A DNA stretch of 64,000 nt from Bursaphelenchus xylophilus (GCA_904066235.2 CAJFCV020000002.1:11098001-11162000), one strand, 5' to 3'. Shown: positions 12,601 to 23,395, counted from the first letter of the stretch. The notes: generated by a model not told the origin, from the letters alone. Translations and numbers: made by a program.

Positions 12601-15002
12601 TACAAAGAGCTGAGAGAGTTATTGATCTCGACGCCTCAGCTGAGATCGTATCCGTTGGTCACTGATGACGGTGAGTGAGATTTTTAAAAATTTATAGAGG
12701 AAGTGTGGAATGGGCAATGCTTAGATTTTGATGAAAATAAGCACAAATTTAGGAGAAATCTTTTTCTAAAACAGATGCAAGATCCCAAGCTAGAACATTG
12801 CAGACAAGACAGTTTTTTAGGCCGAAAGCTGGCAAAGAATGACAGTTTTTTGCAGATTTTGGCTAGGAAAGTTTTGTACCTATTTTTATCGTAATGTATG
12901 CGCAAAAAAATCAGTTTTTTCTTTGAAAAGAGGGGGTCAAGAATAAGGTCTAAAGGTGTGTTTCACTGTGACGGCTCTCCGCGTACTCTCTCGGTTACAA
13001 AAATAGTCAAATATCAGTCTGTCGGGAAAATAATGGGGCACGTCACTGGAACATGTCTCGCCTCGTCGCAGACGCGCTTCAAAACTCCAGTCGCAGCTGG
13101 CCGTCGCAACGCGATGATGGGGACTCCAAGGCGCGACAAACCCACATTATTTTCCACGACACACTGATATCTGATTATTCACGGCGAAAGTTGCTACTCT
13201 TTGCACTGTGAAATTGTTGTCACAAAATGCGCGGCGATGCAGTTGAAAAAGCTTACGTCGGGCGATTTTCGAAATGCATAGTGTATTGCAAAATTATAAA
13301 AAATCTGGACGTCGCAGTTCTGCCACTTTCTCCGTTTGAGTTTTTCACTGCAAGAAATACATAAATATGTATTAAATTTTTCAGAAGAACGAATTCTCCT
13401 CGGCTCGGTTGCTCGGAAATATTTGAATTTCCTCGTGACAATCCATCTCGGCCCCGATCCCGGCCTAACCTTGCGTCGACGAAGTCAGGCGGCCGATATG
13501 TTCGGCACGTATAATCGAACAAGTGTGATGAGGACGAGCATGTCTGGGCACACTTTATTGTCCAACAGTCCAATGCATGAGAATCTGAAGAGTGAGTTGC
13601 AGATTTTTTAAAGGCCTTCACAGCGAGTTGGAATGATAATTACTGTATTATTTTTTGTAGAAAATGGCCTGCGGACATCGTTGTCATTCCATCGAAAATC
13701 CGACCCTTCTTTGGTAAGTTGGGGAAAAAATACGAAAATAATAATGTTTTTAATGGAGTTATCCAGTCTTAAAATTTTCTCGGCATTACTCGTGGGTCCT
13801 GACGTTGGTGATGACGTGACCTAAAAAAATGATCACCACAGTCAGGCATTGAGACCATTTTCGGGAAATTTTAGGCAACTTCCTTGACCTCGGTCACGAG
13901 CAGAGATTGCCACGGCTCTTGGCTCTGGCTCTGCGCGGCTCCGGGTCCCGAGCCAAAAGTCGGAGCCAGTCTTCTCAGAACAGTAAAAGTTTCGTGACCT
14001 TGTTGAATCAATTGCTTGAAAAATACTGGTAAGCATGTTTTGCGTACGACTTGGCGTGTTCAATTGGCTCCAAAACTTGTCGAAAGGCTTGAAAAGTACG
14101 CTGGAGCAACCAAAGCTGAATAGCCCGCATTTAGTGTACAGGAAAGCACCAAAACAATCAAATTGTGCCTAGAGAGCCAGGAGCCAGAGCCGCAAATTTG
14201 GCCGTGGCATCATTTTCGGGCAATTTTACCCGGTCACCACCTAGTCGCGAGCTAGTAAAGTTCAGAAAAAATGAACATGATTTTCGAAATCAGCACCCTC
14301 GAAAACCCCTAAATGTTTTTTCTTCAGGCCGAAAGTGTCCTGCTGGACCGAGCCATGAAGCTGGAGAAACCCATTGACATCGACGACTTGGCCGTCGACT
14401 CTGCTCCGTTTCAGCTGGTCCTTGGCACAAGTCTCTTCAAAGTTCACACTCTTTTCTCACTTCTCGGACTGAACCACGCCTATGTGACCCATCGCGGAAG
14501 GTTGGTGGGAGTTGTCGCGTTGCGGGAGGTAAGAACAAACTCTTCTAAATTTGTGCCAAGTTTCATCAAAATCTGAGCGTCACACTTGACGTATATACTT
14601 CCTCAATTTATAACATGTTTAATTTTTCAAAAAAAAAAAAAAAAAAAAGAAAAAAATACACTTTTTTTATACTTTTTTCAGCTCCGTCTCGCCTTATCCG
14701 ACATTTATGTCCGAGGCGCCGTCCCCAACAAGGAATCGTCCTGCGGCTCCGTTCAACGACTCAACGACTTCCACATCGACCAACCCGAAATCATCAAGGG
14801 CAATAAAAGCTATTACAATGGGACACTGAGCGTCCCCAAGGACAACGATGGCTTCTCCGGGATCTCCATTAATATTCATCCACCGATCCAGGAGGAGGAT
14901 GATAATGGGGAGGAAATTAACCATGAAGAGACGTTACTGCTGAATGATGTCACTCATGTTGATGAGGAGACGGATGGGGAGGAAAAGAGTGGGGAAAAAT
15001 AG
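3652..15002 (+). CDS. ClC-2-type (clh family) voltage-gated chloride channel with CBS domain
   Basis: Exons by phase: 3652-3746, 6240-6430, 7701-8095, 9506-9756, 9816-9917, 10410-10665, 11391-11568, 11645-11742, 12418-12670, 13385-13591, 13661-13713, 14328-14528, 14682-15002. From the ATG at 3655 this gives 865 aa, close to the usual ClC-2 length of about 900. Plasma-membrane anion channel, dimeric in known family members. Seen: a first membrane helix after HFLVEDWFIS; the selectivity motifs GSGIPEVK and GKEGPFVH (the latter with the gating Glu); GIFVP (GxFxP); YPGLYAVVG before the helix that carries the pore Tyr in relatives; and two CBS halves, KVEQIMVKDIVY... and VHTLFSLLGLNHAYVT, followed by an acidic tail. 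The start is uncertain: ATG 3655 lies 3 nt after a TTTTAG acceptor that could be either a trans-splice or a cis-splice site (see 3440-3574). Most large introns hold M1 insertions. Confidence 0.93.
3851..3999. mobile_element. M1 MITE, subfamily A, channel intron
   Basis: Both ends, right end AGATTCATA. Confidence 0.85.
4360..4690. mobile_element. F4 element, diverged, inverted
   Basis: Keeps GAGAGTCC...AGAGAGAAA, GCAAAGCGCGAGCTAG and ATCGCAGCGTCAC, but with many substitutions. Confidence 0.55.
5106..5130. mobile_element. M1 solo end
   Basis: Only CAGTCTGTCGGGAAAATAAT and GAGC. Confidence 0.6.
5384..5768. mobile_element. hAT-like MITE with GGAGCC-rich interior
   Basis: Ends CAGAGATTGCCACGG and CCGTGGCAATCGCTG, flanked on both sides by GTCTTAAC, a perfect 8-bp target duplication as made by hAT transposases. 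The interior is rich in GGCTCCGGCTC and carries a conserved TTTCGTGATCTTGTTAAACC core. Confidence 0.88.
6509..6952. mobile_element. F4 element, complete
   Basis: Inverted ends GTACCCCAAGTGCGACGCTC and AGCGTCGCACTTGGGGTA. The interior holds GACCGCTCTCCGCGTTG and two GCGCGAGCTA words. Lies in the channel-gene intron. Confidence 0.8.
7328..7480. mobile_element. M1 MITE, subfamily A, reversed
   Basis: Both ends; internal TTGTCGCGACACAATTC. Confidence 0.85.
7537..7618. mobile_element. M1 MITE, 82 bp hybrid
   Basis: Left end of B type (GTGGATTTGTCG), right end of A type (TGCGTCAGATTGCTC). Confidence 0.85.
8467..8545. mobile_element. M1 minimal palindrome, 79 bp
   Basis: Almost only the two terminal repeats around GGCGGATCGTCGCGCCTC; nearly perfect hairpin. 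Confidence 0.85.
8574..8794. mobile_element. F6 MITE, CACGTCAAACTGAG ends
   Basis: Inverted ends CACGTCAAACTGAG/CTCAGTTTGACGTG. The interior has GTTTTGTCGGGGAAGAAATG and GAGAGAGTACGCTTTTG. The right end abuts a GCACTGTGC word. Confidence 0.75.
9163..9311. mobile_element. M1 MITE, subfamily A
   Basis: Both ends, channel intron; full-length type interior. Confidence 0.85.
9409..9437. mobile_element. M1 solo end
   Basis: Right end GCTCATTATTTTCCCGACAA only. Confidence 0.6.
10690..11385. repeat. Very A/T-rich low-complexity intron
   Basis: Channel-gene intron made almost only of A-runs and T-runs. A 60-bp stretch near 10676-10740 (GTTGAGAAATTAGTC) recurs near 11035-11110, so a segment was duplicated. 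Confidence 0.75.
11934..12070. mobile_element. M1 MITE, subfamily B
   Basis: Both ends; channel intron. Confidence 0.85.
12198..12352. mobile_element. M1 MITE, subfamily A, aged
   Basis: Both ends with several changes (ATTTTTTTCTCGACAGACTG). Confidence 0.75.
12697..13010. mobile_element. F4 element, diverged, right end cut by M1
   Basis: Recognisable by GGCAATGCTTAGATTTTGAT and CTCTCCGCGTACTCTC; ends where the M1 copy at 13011 begins. Confidence 0.5.
13011..13170. mobile_element. M1 MITE, subfamily B
   Basis: Both ends; right end TTTTCCACGACACACTGATA. Confidence 0.8.
13901..14210. mobile_element. Older hAT-like MITE copy in a channel-gene intron
   Basis: Left end CAGAGATTGCCACGG is kept; the right end is eroded at GGCCGTGGCATC. 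The interior differs, with a unique stretch replacing half of the core. Confidence 0.7.
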
Positions 15003-15289
15003 GAAGTCCTCAAAAAAAAATTTTTTTTTTGGGGTATTTTCTTTTGATTTTCTCGATAGTTCTCCTGCTTTGTACAGTCTCTCTTTTCAAATCGCTACAA
15101 TTTTTTATCAACTTTTTTTATTTTTTTAACTTTTTGGCCCTGTTTTTGATGAAACTTTCCCAAAACTTGGAGTAGAATTTACTAGTCGTTCCATAAAGTG
15201 CATGGACTTTTTTTCCGTTGCGAACAGTGCTTTTTGCCTCTTTTTGAACTTTTAATCTTGCAATTTTTTGTTGGACCGCGAAATGCGAT

Positions 15290-15500
15290 TGCACGGTGCG
15301 GAAAGCTTGCGACAAAAAGCCTACGCACTTTTAAACCGTGTAGTAGCCCTTCCGGAAATTCGCCGGACTGATGTTAGGCGCTTGCACGGTGCGAAAAAGG
15401 TCAAGGTGCGAGCGAAACCCGAAAAGCCTATTGCACGGTGCAAAAAGCAAAAAATTGCACCGTGCAAAGAAAGGTTTTCTTTTTGCACTGTGCATGTCGC
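15290..15500. repeat. Cluster of GCACNGTGC words
   Basis: Five copies within 210 bp (near 15295, 15383, 15432, 15453, 15484) with G, C and T centres. The preceding CATAAAGTGCATGGAC (15193) recurs with such clusters elsewhere. Confidence 0.7.
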
Positions 15501-15589
15501 CGATTTCAGTCCGGCAACTTTCCGGAAAGACAAGGTTGACAATTGGCAAAAATGTGACATTTTTTTGAGGATTTTGGGGATGAAAAGTT

Positions 15590-15860
15590 GAATATCTATT
15601 TATACTGTAGTCGGTAATGTTTCCGCAAAAAATCATTTTTTTAACACGAAATAGGCAAAGGTACGGCCAAAAAGCGTTTTTCTCTGACCGCTCTCCGCGT
15701 CTCGCGTACTCTCTCGGCCGCAAAAATCGTTGAATATCTCGGCGGCGCTTACAAATCGCGGGCTAAAATTTTGAAAAATTGATACGTAGCCTATGTACGA
15801 TATGCATGCAAAATTTAAAGAAAATCTGAGCGTCGCACTTGGCGCTATTCCACTTGAAAG
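15590..15860. mobile_element. F4 element, right half
   Basis: From TCCGCAAAAAATCA through GACCGCTCTCCGCGTCTCG to GAGCGTCGCACTTGG. Confidence 0.65.
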
Positions 15861-16010
15861 TTTCATCAAACTCAGAGCCGTTTTCTTCCCAAAAAAAGAA
15901 TCCAGTTTCAATCAAAACAACACACACATTTAACCGATTGTCAACAAATTTTAATCGTCTCTCACTCCCCATTTCAAACGCCCTGTAATTAGCACTTCAT
16001 CCCAAATTAA

Positions 16011-16178
16011 TCATGATACTCCAATCTCATTACCAACCCATGTGATCCGCAAATCTTCGGGTAATCTGTTCATATCAATCACACCTTCGCTGATAATCGC
16101 CTTCTTTGGATAATAAAGGATTGTGTAGAGTGGGGGCGAACATGTTCCGTGCGGATTGATTGGATATATTGTGGTGAC
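16011..16178 (-). pseudogene. Possible truncated 3' coding fragment, unidentified
   Basis: A minus-strand frame (INPHGTCSPPLYTILYYPKK ... LPEDLRITWVGNEIG, then stop) reads like real protein. No AG acceptor precedes it; instead there is a pyrimidine run and an M1 element at 16212. I take it as the tail of a gene whose upstream part has been lost. The family is not recognised. Confidence 0.3.
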
Positions 16179-16211
16179 AAAAAGAAAAAAAAATTAGAAA
16201 AGATAAATTAT

Positions 16212-16370
16212 TATCAGTCTGTCGGGAAAATAATGAGTACTCTGCCGCAGCGAAAATCGCGTAGTTGCTGAGGAAATGAATTGTGTCGCGACAAAATCAA
16301 ATTGCTTTTCACTTCAGTGACATGATCGGCGAGCTACATTGTGCTCATTATTTTCCCGACAGACTGATAT
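16212..16370. mobile_element. M1 MITE, subfamily A
   Basis: Both ends. Shares its right flank with the next copy. Confidence 0.85.
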
Positions 16371-16511
16371 CCCTCTGCCGGGAAAATACTGTGAATTTAT
16401 CGCAGCAAAATGTCTCGCTTCGTCGCAGTCGCGTACCAAATCTCCAGCCGCGGCTGGAAACCTTTGGGCGCAGCGACATTGTGCTCATTATTTTCCCGAC
16501 AGACTGATATA
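16371..16511. mobile_element. M1 MITE, B/A hybrid
   Basis: B-type left half, A-type right end (GCAGCGACATTGTGCTCATT). Confidence 0.8.
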
Positions 16512-16596
16512 CAAAAATCTTGAATTTCAGGCAATTTTTGGTCTAAAAATCTCAATGGTAAACGTTTCAAAAGCATCAGTTAAAAGTATCAGGGGG

Positions 16597-16719
16597 AAAG
16601 GGCGCGCACTTCAAAATGGAGCTTTTTCAGTTGAAGAGGGAAGCATTTTGCCACATTTTTGATACTTTCCGGATGCAAAATGGTACGTTTTTTGCCACTG
16701 AAACCGATCCCCCACTGTA
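16597..16719. mobile_element. P3 MITE, right half
   Basis: GGGCGCGCACTTCAAAATGG to CCCCCACTG; left arm missing. Confidence 0.65.
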
Positions 16720-16785
16720 GTTTCTCTACCCGGTCTCAGAAACACTGACTCTCGGAAAACTGTTTCAGCTCCCAAGCTAGGCCCT

Positions 16786-16868
16786 AGCAAATGAATTGTG
16801 TCGCGGCATAATCAAATTAACCTTCATTTCAGCGACAGAGCGCACTCTATTTTTCCGACAGACTGATA
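16786..16868. mobile_element. M1 MITE, subfamily A, right part
   Basis: From GAATTGTGTCGCGGC to the right end. Confidence 0.65.
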
Positions 16869-17697
16869 AATGTGTTTCATAAAAATAACAAATTTCGAGG
16901 GCCTTCTGCAGGCCGTTATGATTCTTTCCGGCCCATCTAAGGTCTTGATATATATGTAGTTTAACTTGACAGTTTTTGTAAAGCAAACATAGGTCAATAT
17001 TTTTTGAAGATTGGCTCACAAATTCTGCTTTTGATTAGATAAAACAGCGAAAAAATTACTTTGTTTTCCCCAAGTAGCGCGCATTTCACGCATTTCTCCT
17101 CTATCCCTCTTACTGTATCCATCCCTCAAAAATTCCTCGAATTATGTTTTTCAACAACAAATCTCCAAGAACATCCATCTCCGCTGAAGAATGTGACGAA
17201 CGCCGAAAAACAACCAAAAAACAAACCACCCGAATCAGATCAGCCCACACTCGCGTGCGTTCCTGCGATCGTAATCTGGAAGGAAGTCGAACGCCCGTTG
17301 GGGATTCGGCGTCAATTAATTTGTCGATTCCCTTTGGTTGCGCATAAAATTTGGAAATGCAAAAAAAAAAATTACGACGCAAAACTGGACCTTGAACTCT
17401 AGGGAATACTGGATTTGTGACGTAAAAGGAGTAAAAGAAGTGCTCGCCAGAGCAATTGTGAGATACTATGGAGCCTCTGTACTAGACTGACCAAAAAGTC
17501 TTGGCAAGTTTGCACAGTGAGGCGTGGAAAATTACTATTTACACTCCTATCTCCGTGTCAGTGCAACGAAAACTGTCACCGCAAAAAATTTCAAATTTCC
17601 CAAGCCGATTCTTCGCCAAAATGCACCTCTGTTTAACAAAGCCCTTGTGTAAACTAATTATTGGGCCCATTGCGACATTTGCACAGAGATTTGACTG

Positions 17698-17857
17698 TAT
17701 CAGTCTGTCGGGAAAATAATGTGGATTTGTCGTGCCCTGAAATCGCCCATCCTCGCTTTGCAACCGCTAGCCGCGACTTGATTTTTGGTGTAGCACTGTG
17801 ACGAGGCGAGAAATTTTGCTGCGACAAATCCACATTATTTTCCCGACAAATTGATAT
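17698..17857. mobile_element. M1 MITE, subfamily B
   Basis: Both ends intact. Confidence 0.85.
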
Positions 17858-17889
17858 TCAAAAAATCTTAATAAATTCAATGAACAACG

Positions 17890-18006
17890 CGGCTAGCCGA
17901 TTGTGTCGCTGAAGTGAAAAACAATTCGATTTTGCCGCGACACAATTAATTTTCTCGGCGTGCGATGAAGTCTTCGAGTGCTCATTATTTCTCCGACAAA
18001 CTGATA
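17890..18006. mobile_element. M1 MITE, subfamily A, left end lost
   Basis: GCTAGCCGATTGTGTCGCTG to right end. Confidence 0.65.
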
Positions 18007-18049
18007 ATGATATTCATGCCCTGAAAAAAATAGTGTATTTGAAGTGATT

Positions 18050-18130
18050 TGATACTGTCACGACACAATTCTTTCGGCGATGCGATTTTGGATGTGACAT
18101 TGTGCTCATTATTTTCCGGACAGACAAATA
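18050..18130. mobile_element. M1 MITE, subfamily A, right part
   Basis: Right end CTCATTATTTTCCGGACAGA. Confidence 0.6.
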
Positions 18131-18435
18131 TCGTTAAACATCTCAGCTATCCGTGCAAAGCATGAACTATTTAAAATGCTCAAAATTTAACCTATAGAGC
18201 ATTTTCTCGAGGTCAGAAAATTCATGTTCCTTGCTGCATTTTTCTATTTTTTGCACTATGCGATTCTCTTTGAAGTGCATTCCCCGAAATCCACGTCTAC
18301 GAATTCCCGTGGGCGCTAAAATCCCCATTAAATTTCTCCGAAATGCTCTCTAATTTTCCTGTATTACATGTTCTTCCTTCGACTTTCCCCCGCCCGCCCA
18401 AAAGATCAGAAAAACACATCTATCTCCTTCCCCGC

Positions 18436-18443
18436 TATAAAAG
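18436..18443 (+). promoter_or_regulatory. TATA box of the collagen gene
   Basis: TATAAAAG lies 37 bp upstream of the collagen ATG at 18480. Collagen genes of nematodes are often TATA-driven with a short leader. No trans-splice acceptor lies between it and the ATG. Confidence 0.6.
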
Positions 18444-18479
18444 CGCTAATTACATCGCCAAATCAACGACTTGAGCGCA

Positions 18480-19596
18480 ATGTCGGTGCCCACAGCGACC
18501 GCCGGAGCGTTGGGTTTCTCCGGAGTGACGGTGATCATCTGCATGATCTCCATGCTGAACATTTATCGCGAGGTGCAGAGCGTCTGGGCCGACCTGGACG
18601 TGCAAATGGACCAGTTCAAGGTGCACACCGAGGACCTGTGGCAGGAGATGCTGCAAATGGGCGCTGCGACCCCGTCCAATCGCGCTCGGCGACAGGCCTA
18701 CGGTGGGTATGGGGCGTCGGGCCAGAATGTGGGCCCAGCTGCTGGAAATGGTGGACGGGCTGGCGGATATGGCGCAGTCAACGCAGCTCCACACATCGCT
18801 TGCAGTGAGTTTTTGAGCGAAATTTTGATACCTCTTGCTGTGTGATGCCAGCAGCTTTGTCTTTTTTCTTTGAATTTACCCTTGAATTGGCTGACAACTC
18901 GCTAAACATCAATTTGTTCCAGAGTGTCAAGAAGGCGACGAGAACAAGTGCCCTCCCGGTCCAGCCGGACCTCCTGGCGAGCCCGGATTCGACGGAATCC
19001 CCGGTCTTCCCGGTAAACCGGGGATTCCCGGCGAAACCGCCGAGGACGTCAGCAACGAACCCCCGAAGGGCTGCTTCCATTGCCCCCATGGTCCACAAGG
19101 AGCGCCCGGAAGTGCGGGCCGCCCCGGACCGCGAGGAATGCGTGGACCGAAAGGAACTCCCGGTTTCCCCGGACGTGACGGTGTCCCCGGCACTCCCGGC
19201 GATCAAGGACCAGAGGGAGCGCCCGGCGACGACGGACGGGCCGGCCCGCAAGGAGAGAAGGGCGAAGATGCCGAGAAGCCGATTCCACGCCGCGGTCAAC
19301 ATGGTCTGCCCGGACCACAAGGTCCGGAAGGCCCAGAAGGAGACAAGGGAGCGGATGGAGCGCCGGGAGCCGCAGGACCCAAAGGAGAACCTGGCCCACC
19401 CGGCCCAGTCGGCGCGGGCGGCGCTCCTGGAGACGAGGGAGGAAAAGGACCGGAAGGAGCGCCAGGAAAGGACGCTGAATATTGCCCTTGCCCACCAAGA
19501 GACAGCGCCAAGAGTGGCGCACATGGAGCCGGGGGGTACGGCGAGGAGAAGAGCGGCGGATCCGTGGGATATCGCAGAAGAATCAGAGTCCAATAG
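18480..19596 (+). CDS. Nematode cuticle collagen
   Basis: Two exons, 18480-18804 and 18923-19596, giving 332 aa. The N-terminal third is the nematode cuticle collagen domain: a hydrophobic signal-anchor segment (about residues 7-28), then an amphipathic stretch ending in LWQEMLQMG and the furin-type site RARR just before a Gly/Tyr/Ala-rich linker. Exon 2 opens with a CxC cysteine pair, followed by Gly-X-Y blocks broken by a [10 protein letters not shown] cysteine pair and a short charged gap ([10 protein letters not shown]), and ends with YCPCPP and a basic tail YRRRIRVQ. The cysteine clusters flanking the Gly-X-Y blocks are the usual trimer-registration pattern. A TATAAAAG box lies 37 bp before the ATG. 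The gene is convergent with the receptor at 19681. GC content is much higher than in the surroundings, as expected for Gly-Pro codons. I do not assign an individual col gene. Confidence 0.95.
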
Positions 19597-19679
19597 GAGG
19601 ACCGCAATATTCATTTTGCTGATTTTGAAGGCCATGAGAAAGGAGGCCATAGCATAAACATTTTTATTCCGCAAACGGC

Positions 19680-19685
19680 TTTATT
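19680..19685 (-). terminator. Poly(A) signal overlapping the receptor stop codon
   Basis: AATAAA on the minus strand contains the TAA stop of the srsx-like gene, which implies a very short 3' UTR next to the convergent collagen. Confidence 0.5.
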
Positions 19686-21599
19686 GCTGAGTTTCGTTGT
19701 TGGTGAAGGTGGATTCGTCGACCGGCTTGTCGACGATTCGAATATTTGCGGCAGCGGCGGTTCTGGCTTTGAACTGCAACGGCTTGTTTTTCCGCCGCAG
19801 CATCTTCACTTGGAAGTTTGTTTGTCGCTGCGGCGAGAAGCACATCTGCTCCTGGAATGCTTGCCGGTACTCGCTGCTGAAAAGGGAAAACAAAAATGTC
19901 GGCGCGGAAAAGAGGGCGGACAAAAAAGAACTGGCTTACTTCATATTGTAGTAGATGACAAAATCGAAGAATCCGCAAAGAGAGATGGATCCCAGCGTCA
20001 GCAAACGAATCGCGAACCGATACGGATCTTGAATGCCGGCAATGTAAACAACGGAAAGCAGGCCGCTGGTGACCAGCCATGTGATGACGAATGATATTAC
20101 GATTGCGAAGAGCGACTTGATCAGACGCCTCGTTTGAAGGGCTAAAAATCGTGTGGTAATCATGAGTTTACTGTGCTGCAGTGGGAGACCTGATCCAGTG
20201 GCAAAAAACGTATCATTTTGCATCCGGAAAGTATCAAAAATGTGGCAAAATGCTTCCCTCTCCAAGTGAAAAAACTTTGTTTTTAAGGGCCCTCACAAAA
20301 AGTGCGGGCGCGCTTTTGAAATCGGAGTTTTTTAACTTGGAGAAGGAAGCATTTTGCCACATTTATGATACTTCACAGATGCAAAATATTACGTTTTCTG
20401 CCAACTTTGCGGGAAGCTCTAAAAAGCACTCACGGAAGTCCTTTGCAGTTCTCCACATTTGCATGTAAATTAGAAGCGTAGCTACCGCTACAAATGCATG
20501 GAGAAAGTGCAGGTAAAACAAGTAATTTTCACGAAGCACCAACACTCCATTTATGGTGCAAAGAACAGTCTTTTCGGAGCTCACGAATGCCATGTAATAT
20601 GCGCAGACTTCGACAAACAATGCTACGGAGCACGGTAGTAAACAAACGGCCGGGATGTAAGGAATAGGTTCGATCTTGGAGTAGCTGAAACAAACTGTCG
20701 CGTAATGCACGGAAAACAGGTGACACTACACGGTATCAGACTGTCGGGAAAATAAAGACCACGTCGTTACGACAATCGGGTCGCTGAAGCGAAAAGCAAT
20801 TTGATTTTGCCGCGATACGCTTCATTTCCTCGGCGGCGTCGGGATTTTCGATGCGACAGAGTGCTCATTATTTCCCCGATATACTATGCATTATAAAACT
20901 GATTTTTGGCGCTTGCACTCACACATGCGGCCACTTGACACTAATCAGTCGGTCAACTCCAATTACCAGCGCAAAACAAACACCACAGGTCATCGAGAAC
21001 TGCGGCACAAGCTGGATGAAGAAGCAATGGATTGCGGGTTGGTCCAGAGAGTCAAAAAGTGAGAGAAGCAAGATATTTAGTGTTCCAATGGCCTGGCATA
21101 GTAAGCAGACGGCTTGAAATGCAATAAAGATGTTGCAGTTGTGCCGGAGGTTCCTGAAATACGACGATTCTTGACTACAGCAGGCTGTTCGAGGGGCTGA
21201 AGAGGCCCACAACCGAAGAAACCCCCTTTTTCAAACAAATCTAAAAAAACCAAAATGAGGAGTGATATGTTATACGATGACAAAATTTGTTTTGCAAAAC
21301 CCCTTCCATCGTATAAGACGTCATCCCAATTCCGCATTTTTTTCACCGTATAATATGTCACAGCCCATTTTTTTTATTTTGCAAAATATTTTCCATTTTT
21401 TGAGGGCCTCTTCTCCTTTTTTGGGGAGCCTCTTCGTTCGGAGGGTCGTCTGAAACGCTGAAATTCCCACAATCACTTACGGCTTCCTCACGGTGGCGAC
21501 GACAATGCTGGCAGAGCCATAAACCGCCAATAATCCTCCAATCAACAGGTACAACATGGTAAATATATCCATTATTACTACAGGAGCAACGTTAAACAT
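19681..21599 (-). CDS. Seven-transmembrane chemoreceptor, srsx-like GPCR
   Basis: Five exons (in transcript order 21599-21481, 21153-20923, 20684-20434, 20141-19940, 19876-19681) join in phase to 332 aa. TM1 is followed by ATVRKPNLRHNCNIFIAFQ; TM3 ends in VIGVDRLISVKWP, the srsx counterpart of the DRY region. TM4-TM7 follow, with the post-TM7 motif YYNMNSEYRQAFQEQM leading to a basic tail. Nematode srsx receptors are candidate odorant/peptide receptors in sensory neurons; the ligand is unknown. Introns carry an M1 copy (20733-20887) and a P3 copy (20179-20405), but all exons are open, so the gene looks intact. The stop codon overlaps an AATAAA signal. Confidence 0.88.
20179..20405. mobile_element. 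P3 MITE in receptor intron
   Basis: Left end CAGTGGGAGACCTGATCCAG; right end worn after ACGTTTTCTGCCAAC. Arms fold over nearly the full length. Confidence 0.75.
20733..20887. mobile_element. M1 MITE, subfamily A, receptor intron
   Basis: Both ends; left end reads CAGACTGTCGGG. Confidence 0.8.
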
Positions 21600-21837
21600 G
21601 ACCAAACTTCTTGCCGTTTACGGGCAATTGCCACGGCAAGCCTATGTGACAGTAATAAAATAACCAGTAACAATTTGATTAGGTTTCTTTTTTATTTCCG
21701 CGGCCGTTATAACTGCAAGCAAATTATTTTTAGAGCTTTGGACAGCTAAAATTTGTAGTGTCAAACCCGTTCGTCGATAATAAAATTGTTGAAGTGAAGG
21801 TCGAGTTTTGCGATTTGCCGAGAGCCACAGTTTGTTC

Positions 21838-21990
21838 TATCAGTCTGTCGGGAAAATAATCAGCCCTCTGTCGCATCGAAAATCGCATCGCCGCCGTGAA
21901 ATCGTGTCGCGGCAAAATCAAATCGCTTTTCACTTCAGCGACGCGATTGGCGCGGCGACAGCGTGCTCTCTTCTTCTTACAGACTGACAT
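21838..21990. mobile_element. M1 MITE, subfamily A, upstream of receptor
   Basis: Left end intact, right end decayed (TTCTTCTTACAGACTG). Confidence 0.8.
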
Positions 21991-22187
21991 AAAGCGACCT
22001 AACAGATCAGATTTCGAATAAAGGTGACAAAAACGAAAATGAGACGTCTTTATGAATGCAACACATTTAGCATTCGTATATTGTATAAATTTCGCCTGAA
22101 AGGCGGATAAAAGGAAAGAAAATTTAAGTGTAACATCAGGATTGTACTTTCGAAGAATCTGTCCAGCGGAAGGGACTTTTTAGCAAG

Positions 22188-22331
22188 CAGTCTGTCGGGA
22201 AAATAATGTGGATTTGTCGCAGCAAAATGCCCCGTCTCGCCAAATCTCCTGCCGCTGCTAGCCGACGCAAAGCGATGATAGGCGATTCCAAGTCGCGAAG
22301 AATGCACTTTATTTCCCCGACGGACCGATAT
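22188..22331. mobile_element. M1 MITE, subfamily B
   Basis: Both ends; right end changed. Confidence 0.8.
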
Positions 22332-22820
22332 GCGGCCTATGAAGCGGATGCGCGCTAAACTATATAAAAATTTCTCGCCAACCCGTTCTAGTGATTCTAA
22401 GAGAGTACAATCCTAAAGTCACATTCAAACGGACTCCCTTTTAACCGTCATTTTACGGCAAAAAACGGTAAATGCACGGAGAGAGTAATTCAATTGTATT
22501 CAGGTATAAACTTCGGAAATGAAATCATTTGGAAGGGCGGCTCCACGAATCTTGTTGTCGAAAACAACCGAGACCCGCCAGACCAGGTAATCAAATTTTC
22601 GCAAATTGCCGGAGCTGCTGCTGATCGGACGTGTAACATCAAACATTGTAGCGAAAAAATTCGATTTGAAAACCCCGAAATATGTCATAAGCAAATTTGC
22701 ACAGGGAATGCGAATTTAATAAGCGTTTCCATAAACAGGATTAAAGGCAGGAAATACCTTGCTCTTTAGTCTGTAGCTTATAAAAAATCTTGTCCAATGC
22801 TTTTTAGTCGATTTCGACTA

Positions 22821-23024
22821 CAGTGAGGGACCGGATCCAATGGCAAAAAACGTCTCATTTTGCATCCCGGAAGGGACCAAAATGTTGAGCCCGACTTGAA
22901 GGAATGGGCGCGCTTTTCAAAGCAGAGTTTTTTAGCTTAGAGAAGGGAATGGTTTGGAGTCATTTTGGTTCCTTCCGGGATGCAAAAAGAGACGTTTTTT
23001 GCCATAGGATCAGGCCCCTCACTG
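22821..23024. mobile_element. P3 MITE, variant interior
   Basis: CAGTGAGGGACCGGATCC to GGCCCCTCACTG, flanked by TA. Belongs to the subtype with ACGTCTCATTTTGCATCCC, shared with 52796-53042. Confidence 0.8.
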
Positions 23025-23030
23025 TAAATA

Positions 23031-23395
23031 TCAATCTGTCGGGAAGGTAATGTGGATTCGTCGCGCTTTCGAATCGCACGTCAAAGAAAAAGTGAAAAAA
23101 ACAAGGAATCTCGGATCATTGATTTTTGACGAAATGTCGCTGAATTATCGAGTCACAGAAGAAAATTTTCCCAGAGAAAAAGTTTTTTTTCGCGAAAAAT
23201 GTTTTTTCAAAGAGAAAAATAATTTTTCTATCTCGATAATTCTGTGGCACTTCGCAAAAAATCAATGCTCCGAGATTCCTTGTTTCTTCAATTTTTTGAT
23301 TTTTTTTACGTGAATCGCCCATCAGCGCCAGCCGTGGCTGGAGATTTGGCAGACGAGGCATTTTGCTGTGAATCCACATTATTTTCCCGACAGCA
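23031..23395. mobile_element. M1 MITE, subfamily B, with another palindrome inserted
   Basis: M1 halves are separated by a roughly 230-bp palindrome (about 23084-23313) with ends ACAAGGAATCTCGGA and complement. Confidence 0.8.

Noticed and set aside
17061..17402. Two overlapping ORFs of 113 and 67 codons
   Set aside because: Both basic, no motif, no supporting splice sites; competing frames make neither convincing.
18778..19674. Minus-strand ORF of 298 codons over the collagen
   Set aside because: Shadow of Gly-X-Y codons; the + strand frame has domain structure, splice sites and TATA box.
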